A stretch of DNA of 64,000 nucleotides from Elgaria multicarinata webbii (taxonomy: Eukaryota > Chordata > Lepidosauria > Squamata > Anguidae). This document shows, one piece after another, positions 32,492 through 37,300 of this stretch. Where the stretch lies: positions 18,680,006 to 18,744,005 of the forward strand of contig NC_086171.1 in NCBI RefSeq assembly GCF_023053635.1. Direction: 5' to 3'. Below the pieces are notes generated by a model. That model was not told the origin of the DNA. It was given only the letters and a program-made list of their open reading frames with translations, and did no database searches. The position numbers were made by a program, and so were the translations under genes. Each line of letters opens with the position of its first letter. Within the stretch, counting starts at the first letter, position 1.

Positions 32492-32872
32492 CCAGTTTCT
32501 ACCTGGAGCTGTATTTATTTTCTTTGCTAATAACCTTAGAGTTCCCATGTGATTCCCCCCCCCCCAATATTGACCTTCTGGGCACTAATATATGTAGAGG
32601 AGCATAAAGTGGCCCAGGAATTGGTTTGTTTGTTCTCACCACAGTTACGTTCTTGGCCTAACAATGCACCCTCACAGGAAAAACCTTTCAATACATTAAT
32701 TCTGAAAATTCCTTCCAGGAGATATAAAGAATACAAGCCTATTGAAAGGAAAACAGGACAAGAGGCAACTAGCGAAGGACTGAGTGTTTACTTCAATAAT
32801 GTCAAGGCTGTTCTCTTCCCAGCAAACAATGAGAAAGATCCTCTGTTGAAAAGCAAGCCAGGAATCGTCTAA
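11421..32872 (+). CDS. GPNMB: GPNMB, transmembrane glycoprotein NMB (11 coding exons)
   Basis: Type I membrane glycoprotein of melanosomes, lysosomes and the cell surface. Coding exons: 11421-11499, 15862-16014, 17416-17559, 19434-19616, 21481-21639, 23055-23354, 24560-24697, 28120-28222, 29761-29969, 31617-31710, 32719-32872. All phases join, giving 1716 nt and 571 residues; human isoforms are about 560-572. Order: signal peptide 1-23; N-terminal region ending in 'WSSDHNNWNDKLYPYW'; 'VFHTLG...YYQ' at the exon 4/5 join; PKD domain about 240-330 with WNYGDG at 289-294; Pro/Thr-rich linker; Cys-rich 'CTMIADPTC' region; membrane span about 501-520; cytoplasmic tail. The tail keeps YKPI (human YNPI) and the acidic dileucine EKDPLL sorting signal. 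Many N-x-S/T sites. EGD stands at 67-69 where human has RGD. Identity is firm from homology and synteny. Confidence 0.96.
11832..12051 (+). mobile_element. Sauria-type SINE
   Basis: Same architecture as the copy at 5671: 'agagccagtgtggtgtagtg' head, 'gggttctagtcc' B-box, 'tcacagggttgttgtgagg', and a shortened tail ending in TAAATAAATAAAT. Sits in GPNMB intron 1 in sense orientation. Confidence 0.85.
12465..12650 (-). mobile_element. tRNA-derived SINE, copy 2
   Basis: 'tgcctcatactgagttagac', 'ctatctagcccagtattgtc', 'actgactggcagaggctctc' and 'ccagggattgaacctgg' match the copies at 7176 and 20168. The right end, beyond 12635, is degraded. Confidence 0.75.
13215..13252. repeat. TC/CCCCA low-complexity tract
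   Basis: (TC)n grading into C-rich 'ccccaccccacccc' sequence. Confidence 0.85.
14335..14452. mobile_element. Foldback repeat, CCCTCCAGATGT family (best-preserved copy)
   Basis: 'tggtgccctccagataggtt' is mirrored exactly by 'aacctatctggagggcacca', and 'ctgcagctcccat' by 'atgggagttgcaa'. The loop is 'gtcagcattctggttgggg'. Arms of about 45 bp make this the cleanest hairpin of the family in the window. Gene conversion or compensatory change in the loop-side arms is possible. Confidence 0.7.
14758..14896. mobile_element. hAT-like MITE, CAGTGGAGGCTGG family, copy 3
   Basis: Begins 'cagtggacgccggcggg', ends 'ccaccaacctccactg'. The inner halves 'gatgtcagtagggtggtgaa' and 'ttcactgccccactgacatc' are inverted. 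No 8-bp target duplication could be seen. Confidence 0.7.
15862..16014 (+). CDS. GPNMB: GPNMB coding exon 2
   Basis: Residues 27-77, from QFRDVM to YWEEGDPRWKDCWK. Acceptor TTTCTTTCTAG, donor GGTACGG. Contains the EGD triplet (15981-15989) at the place of human RGD. Confidence 0.93.
16514..16688. mobile_element. hAT-like MITE, CAGTGGAGGCTGG family, copy 4
   Basis: Begins 'cagtagaagctggaggtcc', ends 'ccaccagcctccagtg'. Internal inverted halves 'gggtttcagtcagaac' and 'gactgaaaccc'. It abuts the unnamed unit at 16689 at the same edge as the copy at 10420. The left flank shows no matching target duplication. Confidence 0.7.
16689..16975. repeat. Unnamed repeat unit, copy B (partner at 10572)
   Basis: Same ordered blocks as copy A, including 'cacttttcaggcatggacc' and 'gacaacatggcctgtttt'. 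It is followed by 16978-17060, a partial MITE end ('cttggatagctcc...cattggagccgccag'). The unit is therefore bracketed by MITE sequence on both sides and may be the interior of a longer element of the same family. Confidence 0.55.
16978..17060. mobile_element. Partial CAGTGGAGGCTGG MITE (right half)
   Basis: 'gcaccttggatagctccttt', 'ctctgactaacattcagac' and 'attggagccgccag' match the right half of the family. The left half is absent at this position. Confidence 0.55.
17127..17205 (-). mobile_element. LINE 3'-end fragment with GAT microsatellite
   Basis: 'gatgatgatgatatttattt' followed by 'atgccttttgcccaatgctg' and 'gaggcgaccttacaa' has the form of a CR1/L2-type 3' terminus on the minus strand. 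G-rich and CAA-rich simple sequence follows to 17255. Confidence 0.45.
17416..17559 (+). CDS. GPNMB: GPNMB coding exon 3
   Basis: Residues 78-125: GGRVMANLTSDSPTL, then 'NVTFRVSLMFPRCQ' and 'CNIVYDRNC'. Acceptor TTTTTCAG, donor GGTAAGT. An N-glycosylation site (NVT) is conserved with human NIT. Confidence 0.93.
19082..19222. mobile_element. Short foldback DNA element
   Basis: 'ggccacagctagacctaagg' is mirrored by 'ccttcagtctagctatggcc', and 'tttatcc' by 'ggataaa'. The middle contains 'cccctgtgtgtcacctag', also found as 'cccctgtgtgtcatttgc' in the element at 32165, so the two are related. Confidence 0.55.
19389..19433 (+). repeat. (CCCT)n(CT)n microsatellite forming the exon 4 polypyrimidine tract
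   Basis: About seven CCCT units followed by (CT)n run straight into the TAG acceptor of GPNMB exon 4. The tract required for splicing is itself a slippage-prone simple repeat. Confidence 0.9.
19434..19616 (+). CDS. GPNMB: GPNMB coding exon 4
   Basis: Residues 126-186: 'YVYNWTAWIDDCGWPNC', 'NVFPDGRPFPRG', 'NFIYVFHTL'. The donor is G|GTTGGT, a poor match to consensus. It is fixed by homology: VFHTLG must continue as QYYQ in exon 5, and reading on adds 'GWFRLHIVLL' before a stop. Confidence 0.9.
20055..20160. mobile_element. Foldback repeat, CCCTCCAGATGT family (diverged)
   Basis: 'ccttccagatgcactgtact' and 'ggtgggagttgtag' mark the arms; the right arm carries a local duplication of 'gagggcaccca'. 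Confidence 0.5.
20168..20345 (-). mobile_element. tRNA-derived SINE, copy 3
   Basis: 'gagggagctgccttatacc', 'cagaccattagtccatctag', 'gcatgcaaagcaggttctc' and 'gccactgagctagct' give the fullest head: reversed, AGCTAGCTCAGTGGCAGAG is an A-box-bearing tRNA-like start. Confidence 0.8.
20384..20690 (-). mobile_element. LINE 3'-end fragment ('gcaccatcaatgtacat' family)
   Basis: TTA/TTTA microsatellite, then 'gcgccatcaatgtacatg', 'gctgtacagagtaaaac', 'ccgcataggcttacattc' and 'aaacaggcacagggtag'. The same 3' end is at 37632-37850 and, very short, at 46018-46060. The position of the microsatellite suggests a minus-strand LINE of the CR1/L2 type. No coding part is present. Confidence 0.6.
21130..21300 (+). 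mobile_element. Old tRNA-derived SINE
   Basis: 'aatagagcattggactttga' and 'cctgggttcaaattc' look like A- and B-box regions. They are followed by 'tctcagcctaaagtacccca' and 'cagagttgttgtgg', echoing the Sauria-type SINE at greater divergence. Confidence 0.55.
21481..21639 (+). CDS. GPNMB: GPNMB coding exon 5
   Basis: Residues 187-239: QYYQRTGGSSASVSINT, then ITLG, MEVSVYRRGYRSYVPV and VYVVT. Acceptor TTCGCAG, donor GGTGAGT. Frame read past the donor is intronic. Confidence 0.93.
21640..23054 (+). other. GPNMB: GPNMB intron 5
   Basis: Contains a foldback DNA element (21887-22280) with an L2-like 3' end nested in it. The remainder, 22290-23050, shows nothing recognisable. Confidence 0.7.
21887..22280. 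mobile_element. Foldback DNA element (GAGCGTCATCAGA termini) with nested LINE end
   Basis: Left end 'gagcgtcatcacacgg'; right end 'cgctcatctgatggagc', its diverged complement. Inside, 'cttcctctttcaaaagagg' is a local hairpin and 22062-22125 is an L2-like 3' end. The right 85 bp ('gacccgcgaaaatcc...gctcatctgatg') recurs at 26848-26912. Confidence 0.5.
23055..23354 (+). CDS. GPNMB: GPNMB coding exon 6 (PKD domain)
   Basis: Residues 240-339. Carries the whole PKD fold: 'ITFDVQLHDPSNYL', the W-x-Y-G-D-G signature at 289-294, 'MHTYALLGNFSFDLSV'. Ends in a proline run (PPPRP). Acceptor TATATAG, donor GGTAAGA. Confidence 0.95.
23475..23763. mobile_element. Foldback DNA element (CTGGTTYRCACAT termini)
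   Basis: Left 'agcctggtttgcacataac' pairs loosely with right 'gtcatgtgaaccagatc'. The interior has 'aacaaactatggtttgttt' (a perfect small hairpin) and 'tctcatgacatgataaatca'. Resembles the element at 57612 ('ctgggttcacaca' termini). Confidence 0.5.
24258..24512 (+). mobile_element. Sauria-type SINE
   Basis: 'accagtgtagtgtagtggc', 'gtttctagtccccactcagc', 'cacagggttgttgttgttg', 'ggttccttggagg' and an ATAAATAAATAAA tail. It ends about 45 bp before the exon 7 acceptor, close to the branch-point region. Confidence 0.85.
24560..24697 (+). CDS. GPNMB: GPNMB coding exon 7
   Basis: Residues 340-385: a Thr/Pro/Ser-rich linker, then 'DGCHITRYGPYSSSLFIA'. The acceptor is CAGCAG, a NAGNAG tandem; use of the second AG (exon start 24563) would drop one alanine. 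Donor GGTACAT. Confidence 0.9.
25934..26451. mobile_element. hAT-like non-autonomous element made of GC-rich palindromes, exact 8-bp TSD
   Basis: The element begins CAGGGCCAGCGC and ends GGCTCCAGCCCTG, giving inverted termini CAGGGC. It is bounded by exact 8-bp direct repeats CTCAAAAT at 25926-25933 and 26452-26459. The interior has three alternating copies of a block reading 'ccccaaccccagcgtcctgg', 'cttcgaagccag' and then the complement, joined by 'gcggcagcttcagaacagc'. It is extremely GC-rich in an AT-rich intron and has G-quadruplex-like runs ('ggggttggggggcgggg'). No coding capacity. Confidence 0.75.
26848..26912. mobile_element. DNA-element end shared with 22190-22280
   Basis: 'gacccgcaaagatccgtaag', 'gcgagcgtggaataaaacac' and 'gtctgatgacgctctt' align with the right end of the element at 21887. 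The left limit of this copy was not found. Confidence 0.45.
27535..27642. mobile_element. Short foldback repeat (GTGCAACCTTATG type)
   Basis: Left 'taaggcacaaccttatgtg' pairs with right 'gcatacgattgcaccctta'. The core 'tagacagaaaaaagtcct' recurs in the related foldback at 28297-28400, and its right end near 35610-35640 and 38400. Confidence 0.45.
27712..27835 (-). mobile_element. L2-like LINE 3'-end fragment (diverged)
   Basis: 'tatttatttatttattt', then 'atgctgccctataacc' and 'acaaaataaaaggttaaac' match the general form of the L2-like 3' end at 62565. Confidence 0.45.
28120..28222 (+). CDS. GPNMB: GPNMB coding exon 8
   Basis: Residues 386-420: EGILGVSIIQMTSVQVA, then VVDFTVTCQG. Matches human 'EGILEVNIIQMTDV' and 'IDFVVTCQGS'. 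Acceptor TTGCTAG, donor GGTAAGT, phase 2 out. Confidence 0.93.
28297..28400. mobile_element. Short foldback repeat (GGGTACAATCCTATG type)
   Basis: 'aagggtacaatcctatgcat' is answered by 'atgtacataggattgggcct', and 'cagaaaaaaggcct' by 'aggccctttttct'. Same family as 27535. Confidence 0.55.
28576..28711. mobile_element. Foldback repeat, CCCTCCAGATGT family (longest termini)
   Basis: Starts 'cagctttccccaaactggtg' and ends with the complement 'ggttggagaaggctg'. 'gactcccagcactcc' and 'gatgggagttgtag' form the inner arms. This copy shows that the family terminus is probably CAGCCTTCCCCAAC. Flanking 8-mers do not match. Confidence 0.6.
29382..29449 (+). mobile_element. CR1 LINE 3'-end fragment
   Basis: 'gggttggactcgatggcct', 'ccttccaactctactattc' and a terminal (ATTCTATG)2 repeat, the hallmark of CR1 3' ends. 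Confidence 0.8.
29761..29969 (+). CDS. GPNMB: GPNMB coding exon 9
   Basis: Residues 420-489: SLPTDACTMIADPTCQL, 'CLLTIRRAFNESGTYCV', 'LGDATSLALTSTLIS'. The acceptor is the CCCTAG at 29755-29760, chosen because it alone gives the phase and the SLPTDAC match to human SIPTEVC; the CAG 10 bases later is out of frame. Donor GGTGAGT. Confidence 0.94.
29970..31616 (+). other. GPNMB: GPNMB intron 9
   Basis: I see no well-defined element. 30880-30950 ('agctttttgggtggcttcc...aatataaatgaaatgaaat') resembles a SINE/LINE tail. The rest looks unique. Confidence 0.6.
31617..31710 (+). CDS. GPNMB: GPNMB coding exon 10 (membrane span)
   Basis: Residues 490-520: DPGPFSRTAEGVLIACGF, then a run of V, A, L and F ending FFLYK. 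This is the single transmembrane helix, about residues 501-520. Donor AA|GTAAGT, phase 2. Confidence 0.94.
31930..32150. repeat. Interspersed repeat shared with 7785-8015
   Basis: Ordered blocks 'tgtgccttgcccggtctgc', 'tgatgggcaacttca' and 'ctgctgattctttatcc', as in the copy upstream of GPNMB. Confidence 0.5.
32165..32312. mobile_element. Short foldback DNA element
   Basis: 'ggccctttttacacttaagg' is mirrored by 'caggtgtagaaatggcc', and 'ggattatcccagga' by 'gggataatccca'. Shares 'cccctgtgtgtca' with the element at 19082. Confidence 0.55.
32455..32484. repeat. (GT)n microsatellite
   Basis: About 14 GT units. Confidence 0.9.
32719..32872 (+). CDS. GPNMB: GPNMB coding exon 11 (cytoplasmic tail and stop)
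   Basis: Residues 521-571: RYKEYKPIERK, then 'GLSVYFNNVKAVLFP' and 'NNEKDPLLKSKPGIV', stop TAA. The YKPI and EKDPLL endocytic/lysosomal sorting signals are kept. Acceptor CCTTCCAG. Confidence 0.95.
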
Positions 32873-33115
32873 CTGTTCAGTATAACCTCTTACATTTACA
32901 TAAATTTGGGGCTTTACAACAATGGAAGAATAGTTTTAAGTGTTAAAATGAGGTGTTAGATGGTCAGCTTGCAGTACACACAAGGAAACGGCTGCTGTTC
33001 AGTTCATTTGGAAGTATAAAATGGCATCTTGTGGAGAAATTGGAACATTTTATTCGCTTATGTTCATGGATATGCTATAGTATATTAGCTAACAATAAAT
33101 CATTTAAACTGGGTA
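32873..33115 (+). other. GPNMB: GPNMB 3'UTR
   Basis: AT-rich, without repeats. An AATAAA hexamer lies at 33094-33099, giving a 3'UTR of about 240 nt if used. The true end was not determined. Confidence 0.55.
33094..33099 (+). terminator. GPNMB: Candidate GPNMB poly(A) signal
   Basis: AATAAA in 'ctaacaataaatc', about 220 bp after the stop codon and the first canonical hexamer there. Confidence 0.5.
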
Positions 33116-33839
33116 TTATATGCAGTTTCTTTGATCAATTACTCCTGTGTATCAGCAAGTGTGCATTTGGTGATGGAGAATTTTCGTCCAAGGTATTTAG
33201 GCTTAGGATGAAATACAAATGAGTTAGGTCTCATTGAACTTGGAGGGAATTACTTCTGTGAAAAAATGTGCCAAGGCTTTTACTGTTAATTTGGAAGTTC
33301 CCTAGTTCAAGTATGGTTTGTGCATGCCACTCACTTGCAGTGTGGCTAGTTCGAAAATTAGGATAGGCACCTGTAAAAATGTCTGGCATTCAGACACTTC
33401 GGATATCACTTACTCCAATAGCTTCAAATGGATAAACGTATACAATATACCCTCAGCTAGTTGGAAAACTTGCAATTCAACATTACTGCTTGTTCTGCTT
33501 CCTCTGTTTATTTAATTCACTACACATGAAGTACAGGAAGGGAATCTCCTTTCTGGGCCAAGAGGAGCAGAAGGCAATGCACAGCAAAGTATCTACGGCT
33601 TCACTTCCAAGGGATGTGTTTGTACAGGACTGTGGGGATCAGATGTGTTCAAATAGCACATCAATACCTGTAGCCCAGGGCTGGGCAGGCTTCCAGGATC
33701 TTTGCTTTTTTACTAGAACCCTGAGATCCTCATGCAAAAGACATAAGCTTTAGAATTAAAGAATTCTGAATCCAGAAATTTCTTTTGAGTATCAGAACTG
33801 AGCACAGTTCACAACGCTTTCAGACAAAAATCAACTCCT

Positions 33840-34135
33840 AGGGCTCATCGACAATGAGCAGGATATTCCACTATGAAAGTGGTATATAAAAGGCAAGATC
33901 TACACTGCTGCTTTATAGCAGTATTGAAGTGCACTGAGAACTGTTGGGCCCATTGACACATACCATGTACTACTTTCATAGTGTTATATCCTGGTTGGTG
34001 TAGATGTGTCATGGGCCCCAACAATTGTCAGAGCACTTCAGTACCACTATAAAGCAGTAATGTAGATCCTGCATTTTATATACCGCTTTCATACCATTTT
34101 TACAGAGGAATATCCTGCTTTGTGTGGATGAGCTT
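33840..34135. mobile_element. Large foldback DNA element (about 295 bp)
   Basis: The whole element is one imperfect hairpin. 'gggctcatcgacaatgagca' pairs with 'tgctttgtgtggatgagctt', 'ggatattcca' with 'ggaatatcc', 'tggtatataaaaggcaag' with 'gcattttatataccgc', and 'ctgctttatagcagtattg' with 'accactataaagcag'. The centre is 'gttatatcctggttggtg'. 10895-10990 holds a fragment of the same family ('tattatatcctgcttagtg'). Confidence 0.7.
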
Positions 34136-35081
34136 CTAGTTACCCCAACCTTTATTTCAGAAGTATAATTTAGTGGTAGGGTCAGAAATCCTTGACAATC
34201 TATTGCAAATCACCCCGAGATCTACCAGTATATCTAGATCTACTTTCTGTCCACCCCAGTATAGTCTACATGCCCATGGGTCTTCAGGCGACACAAGTTC
34301 CCCACTCCTCTGCTCAGAAGTGTACAAAGTGTGAGCTTGGAATGGAATTATCCTGGACTACTTTGTTTCCTGGAGAATCTTGCCTTCCTGCTCACATTCC
34401 TGGTTTCATGACAAAATGCTGAACTAGAAGCGTGAAGCTTTACATTTTACCTTTGGGCCCAAATCCCTCCCTTTGTTTGGGGGCAAAGGGAAGCTGAAAA
34501 ATTCCCCAATCCCTCCCCTCAATGGCAACTTTGGGGACAAATGGCATGGGAATAGGTTGCTGGGAGGAGGGATTTAGAAATTGCAGGAGGGAAGGAGCAG
34601 AGCTGGGTGCAGTGGGGCAGCTTGTTAATTTGGGACCCTGGCCAAAATGGTCCTATGAAACAGGGGGCTCTTCAGATGGCCAAGTGTGTGACTTCAGTGG
34701 TGAAGCACACAAACAACATTTCTCCTTGTCCTTCCATGCTTTACGAGTGCTTCTACATTCCTGGTATGTCAGAAAGACGGGGGGAATGGTTTGCCAGCCC
34801 TGATAAAAAGAAATACCCTGAGCATGTGCAGTTTTGCATTTTAAATGCATGTAAATCATAGTACCATCATAACTATAGGAATACATCACTTGTGCTGACC
34901 TGATGTTAAACACATTTACCTGAGAATAAACACCATTTTGTTGTAGGAAACTTTTTTTTAAAGTAAAAATAATATGTATGTATGTACATTCCTGGCTGGC
35001 TGCCACCTGAGTATAACATGTTTTCAAAAATAGCAAGAAAGAATGCTGTGCAAACAGCATCAGTCCCAACAGGCCCTGGCA

Positions 35082-35500
35082 TAGGGTGACCATATTTGGG
35101 AAACCAAAAAAGAGGACACCTAGTGTGTGTGTGGGGAAGCAGCTTTCTGAGTCCTGCAGAAAGTACGTTATTCCCCTGCCACCTTAAAGAACCCGATTGG
35201 AGTGGAGGAGGGGAAAGGATTTCATTCTGCACCACCACCATCCACTCCAATTGGGGCCTTTTCTATAATGTCCACGAATGACCCACTTTCCCCTTTAAGA
35301 CCTCAATTGGAGCTCGGGGTGGGGGAATGATGTGCCTCAAGAAAGCATGTCATTCCCTCCTGCCATGCTAATGGCAGCCTTAAAGGGGAAGGTGTGTCAT
35401 TCCAGGACATTATTGAAAATTATAGAAAATCCTCCCTGACACCATGGAAAGAACAAAAACCAGGACAAATCCGGGGAAATCCTGACAGTTGGTCACTCTA
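35082..35500. mobile_element. hAT-like non-autonomous element with exact 8-bp TSD
   Basis: Termini are TAGGGTGACC and, inverted, TAGAGTGACC. Direct repeats CCCTGGCA flank it exactly at 35074-35081 and 35501-35508. Inside, 'aggacac' near the left end and 'caggacaaatcc' near the right, and two diverged direct blocks ('cccctgccaccttaaag', 'ctcaattggagctcgggg'). At 419 bp there is no transposase. Confidence 0.75.
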
Positions 35501-36699
35501 CCCTGGCATGACCCTGCTGGTCTAGGTGCAAACACCAGGCCTGTTTGCTGCTGCTGCCATTACCTGCCATATGGCTGGCTGGGGAATGCTGGGCGTTGTA
35601 GGGATTTTTCTGTCCAAACATGCATAAGATTGCACCCTATGTTAAAAACAATGGTAGAAAATATATAAGAGTTGTTTAGGGCTATAGGTACCTTTCAGAG
35701 TTAAAGGTTTGCCAAGCAAAGGTTTGCCAAGCAAACTGAGTGGAAAAGTTCCACAATGTATTGAAATGATTTTGGGGGAGCATCACTGAAAAGATGAAGA
35801 ATGGGCAGTGCAAAACCTGTAAATCATGCATGGAAAAAAACCTTGCATTTTAGCGTTCGCTTATGGATAAAATTGTTCATAGAAGCCAATATGTGGTGAT
35901 CTGCCTTCTGCGTATTATATATCAAACATTTCCTCACTTAGCTTGTTATCTGACACTGATCATATATATACTGAGGTAAAATTCCTGGTGTACAGCAATC
36001 CTCCGCCTTTCCTTCACCTCTCAGCATATTTTCCCCCATATACATGGATCTTTAAATGGGGTGGTCTGTATCCCTTTGAGGGATTCAACTAGGTACTATT
36101 TTTGAAAATAGTCTATGATCCTAGTAAAAGTATTACCCTTAATGCCCATTGGTAATTTGTAGCTTTTACAGAAAAAACACCTTTGTTGTGTAAAAAAAAT
36201 AAGGAGTTGAGAATACATCATACTCAAATGTGAGCACAAGGTGATAAAACCAGTCGAGAAATGCAATGTATTTGAGATGATAACAATGAGAGAGGTGAAA
36301 GAGAATTTGACAATGCTTTGTATTCGGCTGGTATGTTGATACCAAACCTGCATTCACAAATCCACAAAAACAGCAAAGTTTAAGTACAAAGTTTCATTAT
36401 TAGTTCGTAAAAGTAATTTTCTCCATATCTCCGTCAAGGACAGATTCAAAGTGGTCTTCATCAGTTTGCTTGCCACAATGTTATACATCACATATTGCGT
36501 TGAATACGAAATCAATCATTGTTTATACATGTACGTATATGGGAGCACTGCACAAGACCGCTTACATCTGCAGAACAGAAGAGCTTAAGAAGAGCTAAAA
36601 AGACCCAAATACTGTAATAATGGACGAAGTCCACGGAAGTATCCAATGCTAGTCCTACGCAGAGTAGCCCATTTGAAAAGAATGAGGTAAGCTGCTACA

Positions 36700-37300
36700 A
36701 AGCGTCAAACGTGTTTAGTCCAAACCAAAGCGCGTTTCCAGAAAGAAGCGCGCCACCCAGCGGAGAAAGAAAAACGTCCCTCACCCCGCCCCTTTTAGCG
36801 CCGCTTTCCAAACTGCGCGTGCGCCTTCCGTCTTACCTTCCACGTGAGGCACTCAGCCAACCACCCTCGGCGTCTGTGTTTACACCAGCCAACCAGCGGA
36901 GAGAAGGCGTTTCTTGGAGCGAGTCCGCTTTGGAACGTCGCATGTTTGCGAGTTCCATAGAACGTCGCGGGTTCTCCTTGCAGAAAGACGGGCCGGGCCG
37001 GGCGCCATGTGGCGAGGGAGCCGCTGCCTGCGAGCGCTGCTGGCCTTGACGCCTCGGGAAGCTGCTGCTGCTGCAGCCGTCGGCAGCGCCAGAGGAGCGC
37101 GGAGGTTGTTCGAGGCTGTGAATCGAGCGGGGGTGGCGCCGCTCCGCGTCCCCTCGTGGGCGGCCTCGTCGGGGTTGCGGAGCTCCAGCGGCGTGGGGAG
37201 TTCTGAGCTGCGGGACGCAGAGGACGCCGCCGGAGAGGAACAGCAAGACTGGCACGAAGAGGATGGCGCTGGGCCGGAGCCTCCGTCGGGTAAGAAACTC
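36700..37300 (+). promoter_or_regulatory. MALSU1: CpG-rich MALSU1 promoter and first exon
   Basis: A sharp switch from AT-rich DNA to CpG-dense sequence ('gcgcgccacc', 'ccccgcccctttt', 'ggccgggccgggcgcc') begins near 36720 and ends shortly after exon 1. No TATA box is apparent. This is the usual form of a housekeeping promoter. 'ccccgcccc' at 36784-36792 is an Sp1-like box. Confidence 0.75.
37007..37289 (+). CDS. MALSU1: MALSU1 coding exon 1
   Basis: Targeting peptide and poorly conserved linker, residues 1-94. Donor GGTAAGA, phase 1. Confidence 0.9.

Larger units (their letters stand above)
31711..32718 (+). other. GPNMB: GPNMB intron 10
   Basis: Contains the repeat shared with 7785 (31930-32150), a foldback element (32165-32310) and a (GT)n tract (32455-32484). 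Confidence 0.75.
33116..36700. other. GPNMB-MALSU1 intergenic region
   Basis: Holds two foldback DNA elements (33840-34135, 35082-35500). 34140-35070 and 35650-36700 show no gene or named repeat; small ORFs there look random. Confidence 0.7.

Noticed and set aside
36914-37006. N-terminal extension of MALSU1 from 36914
   Set aside because: It would need a TTG start. The ATG at 37007 has a good context and gives a targeting peptide and length matching human.
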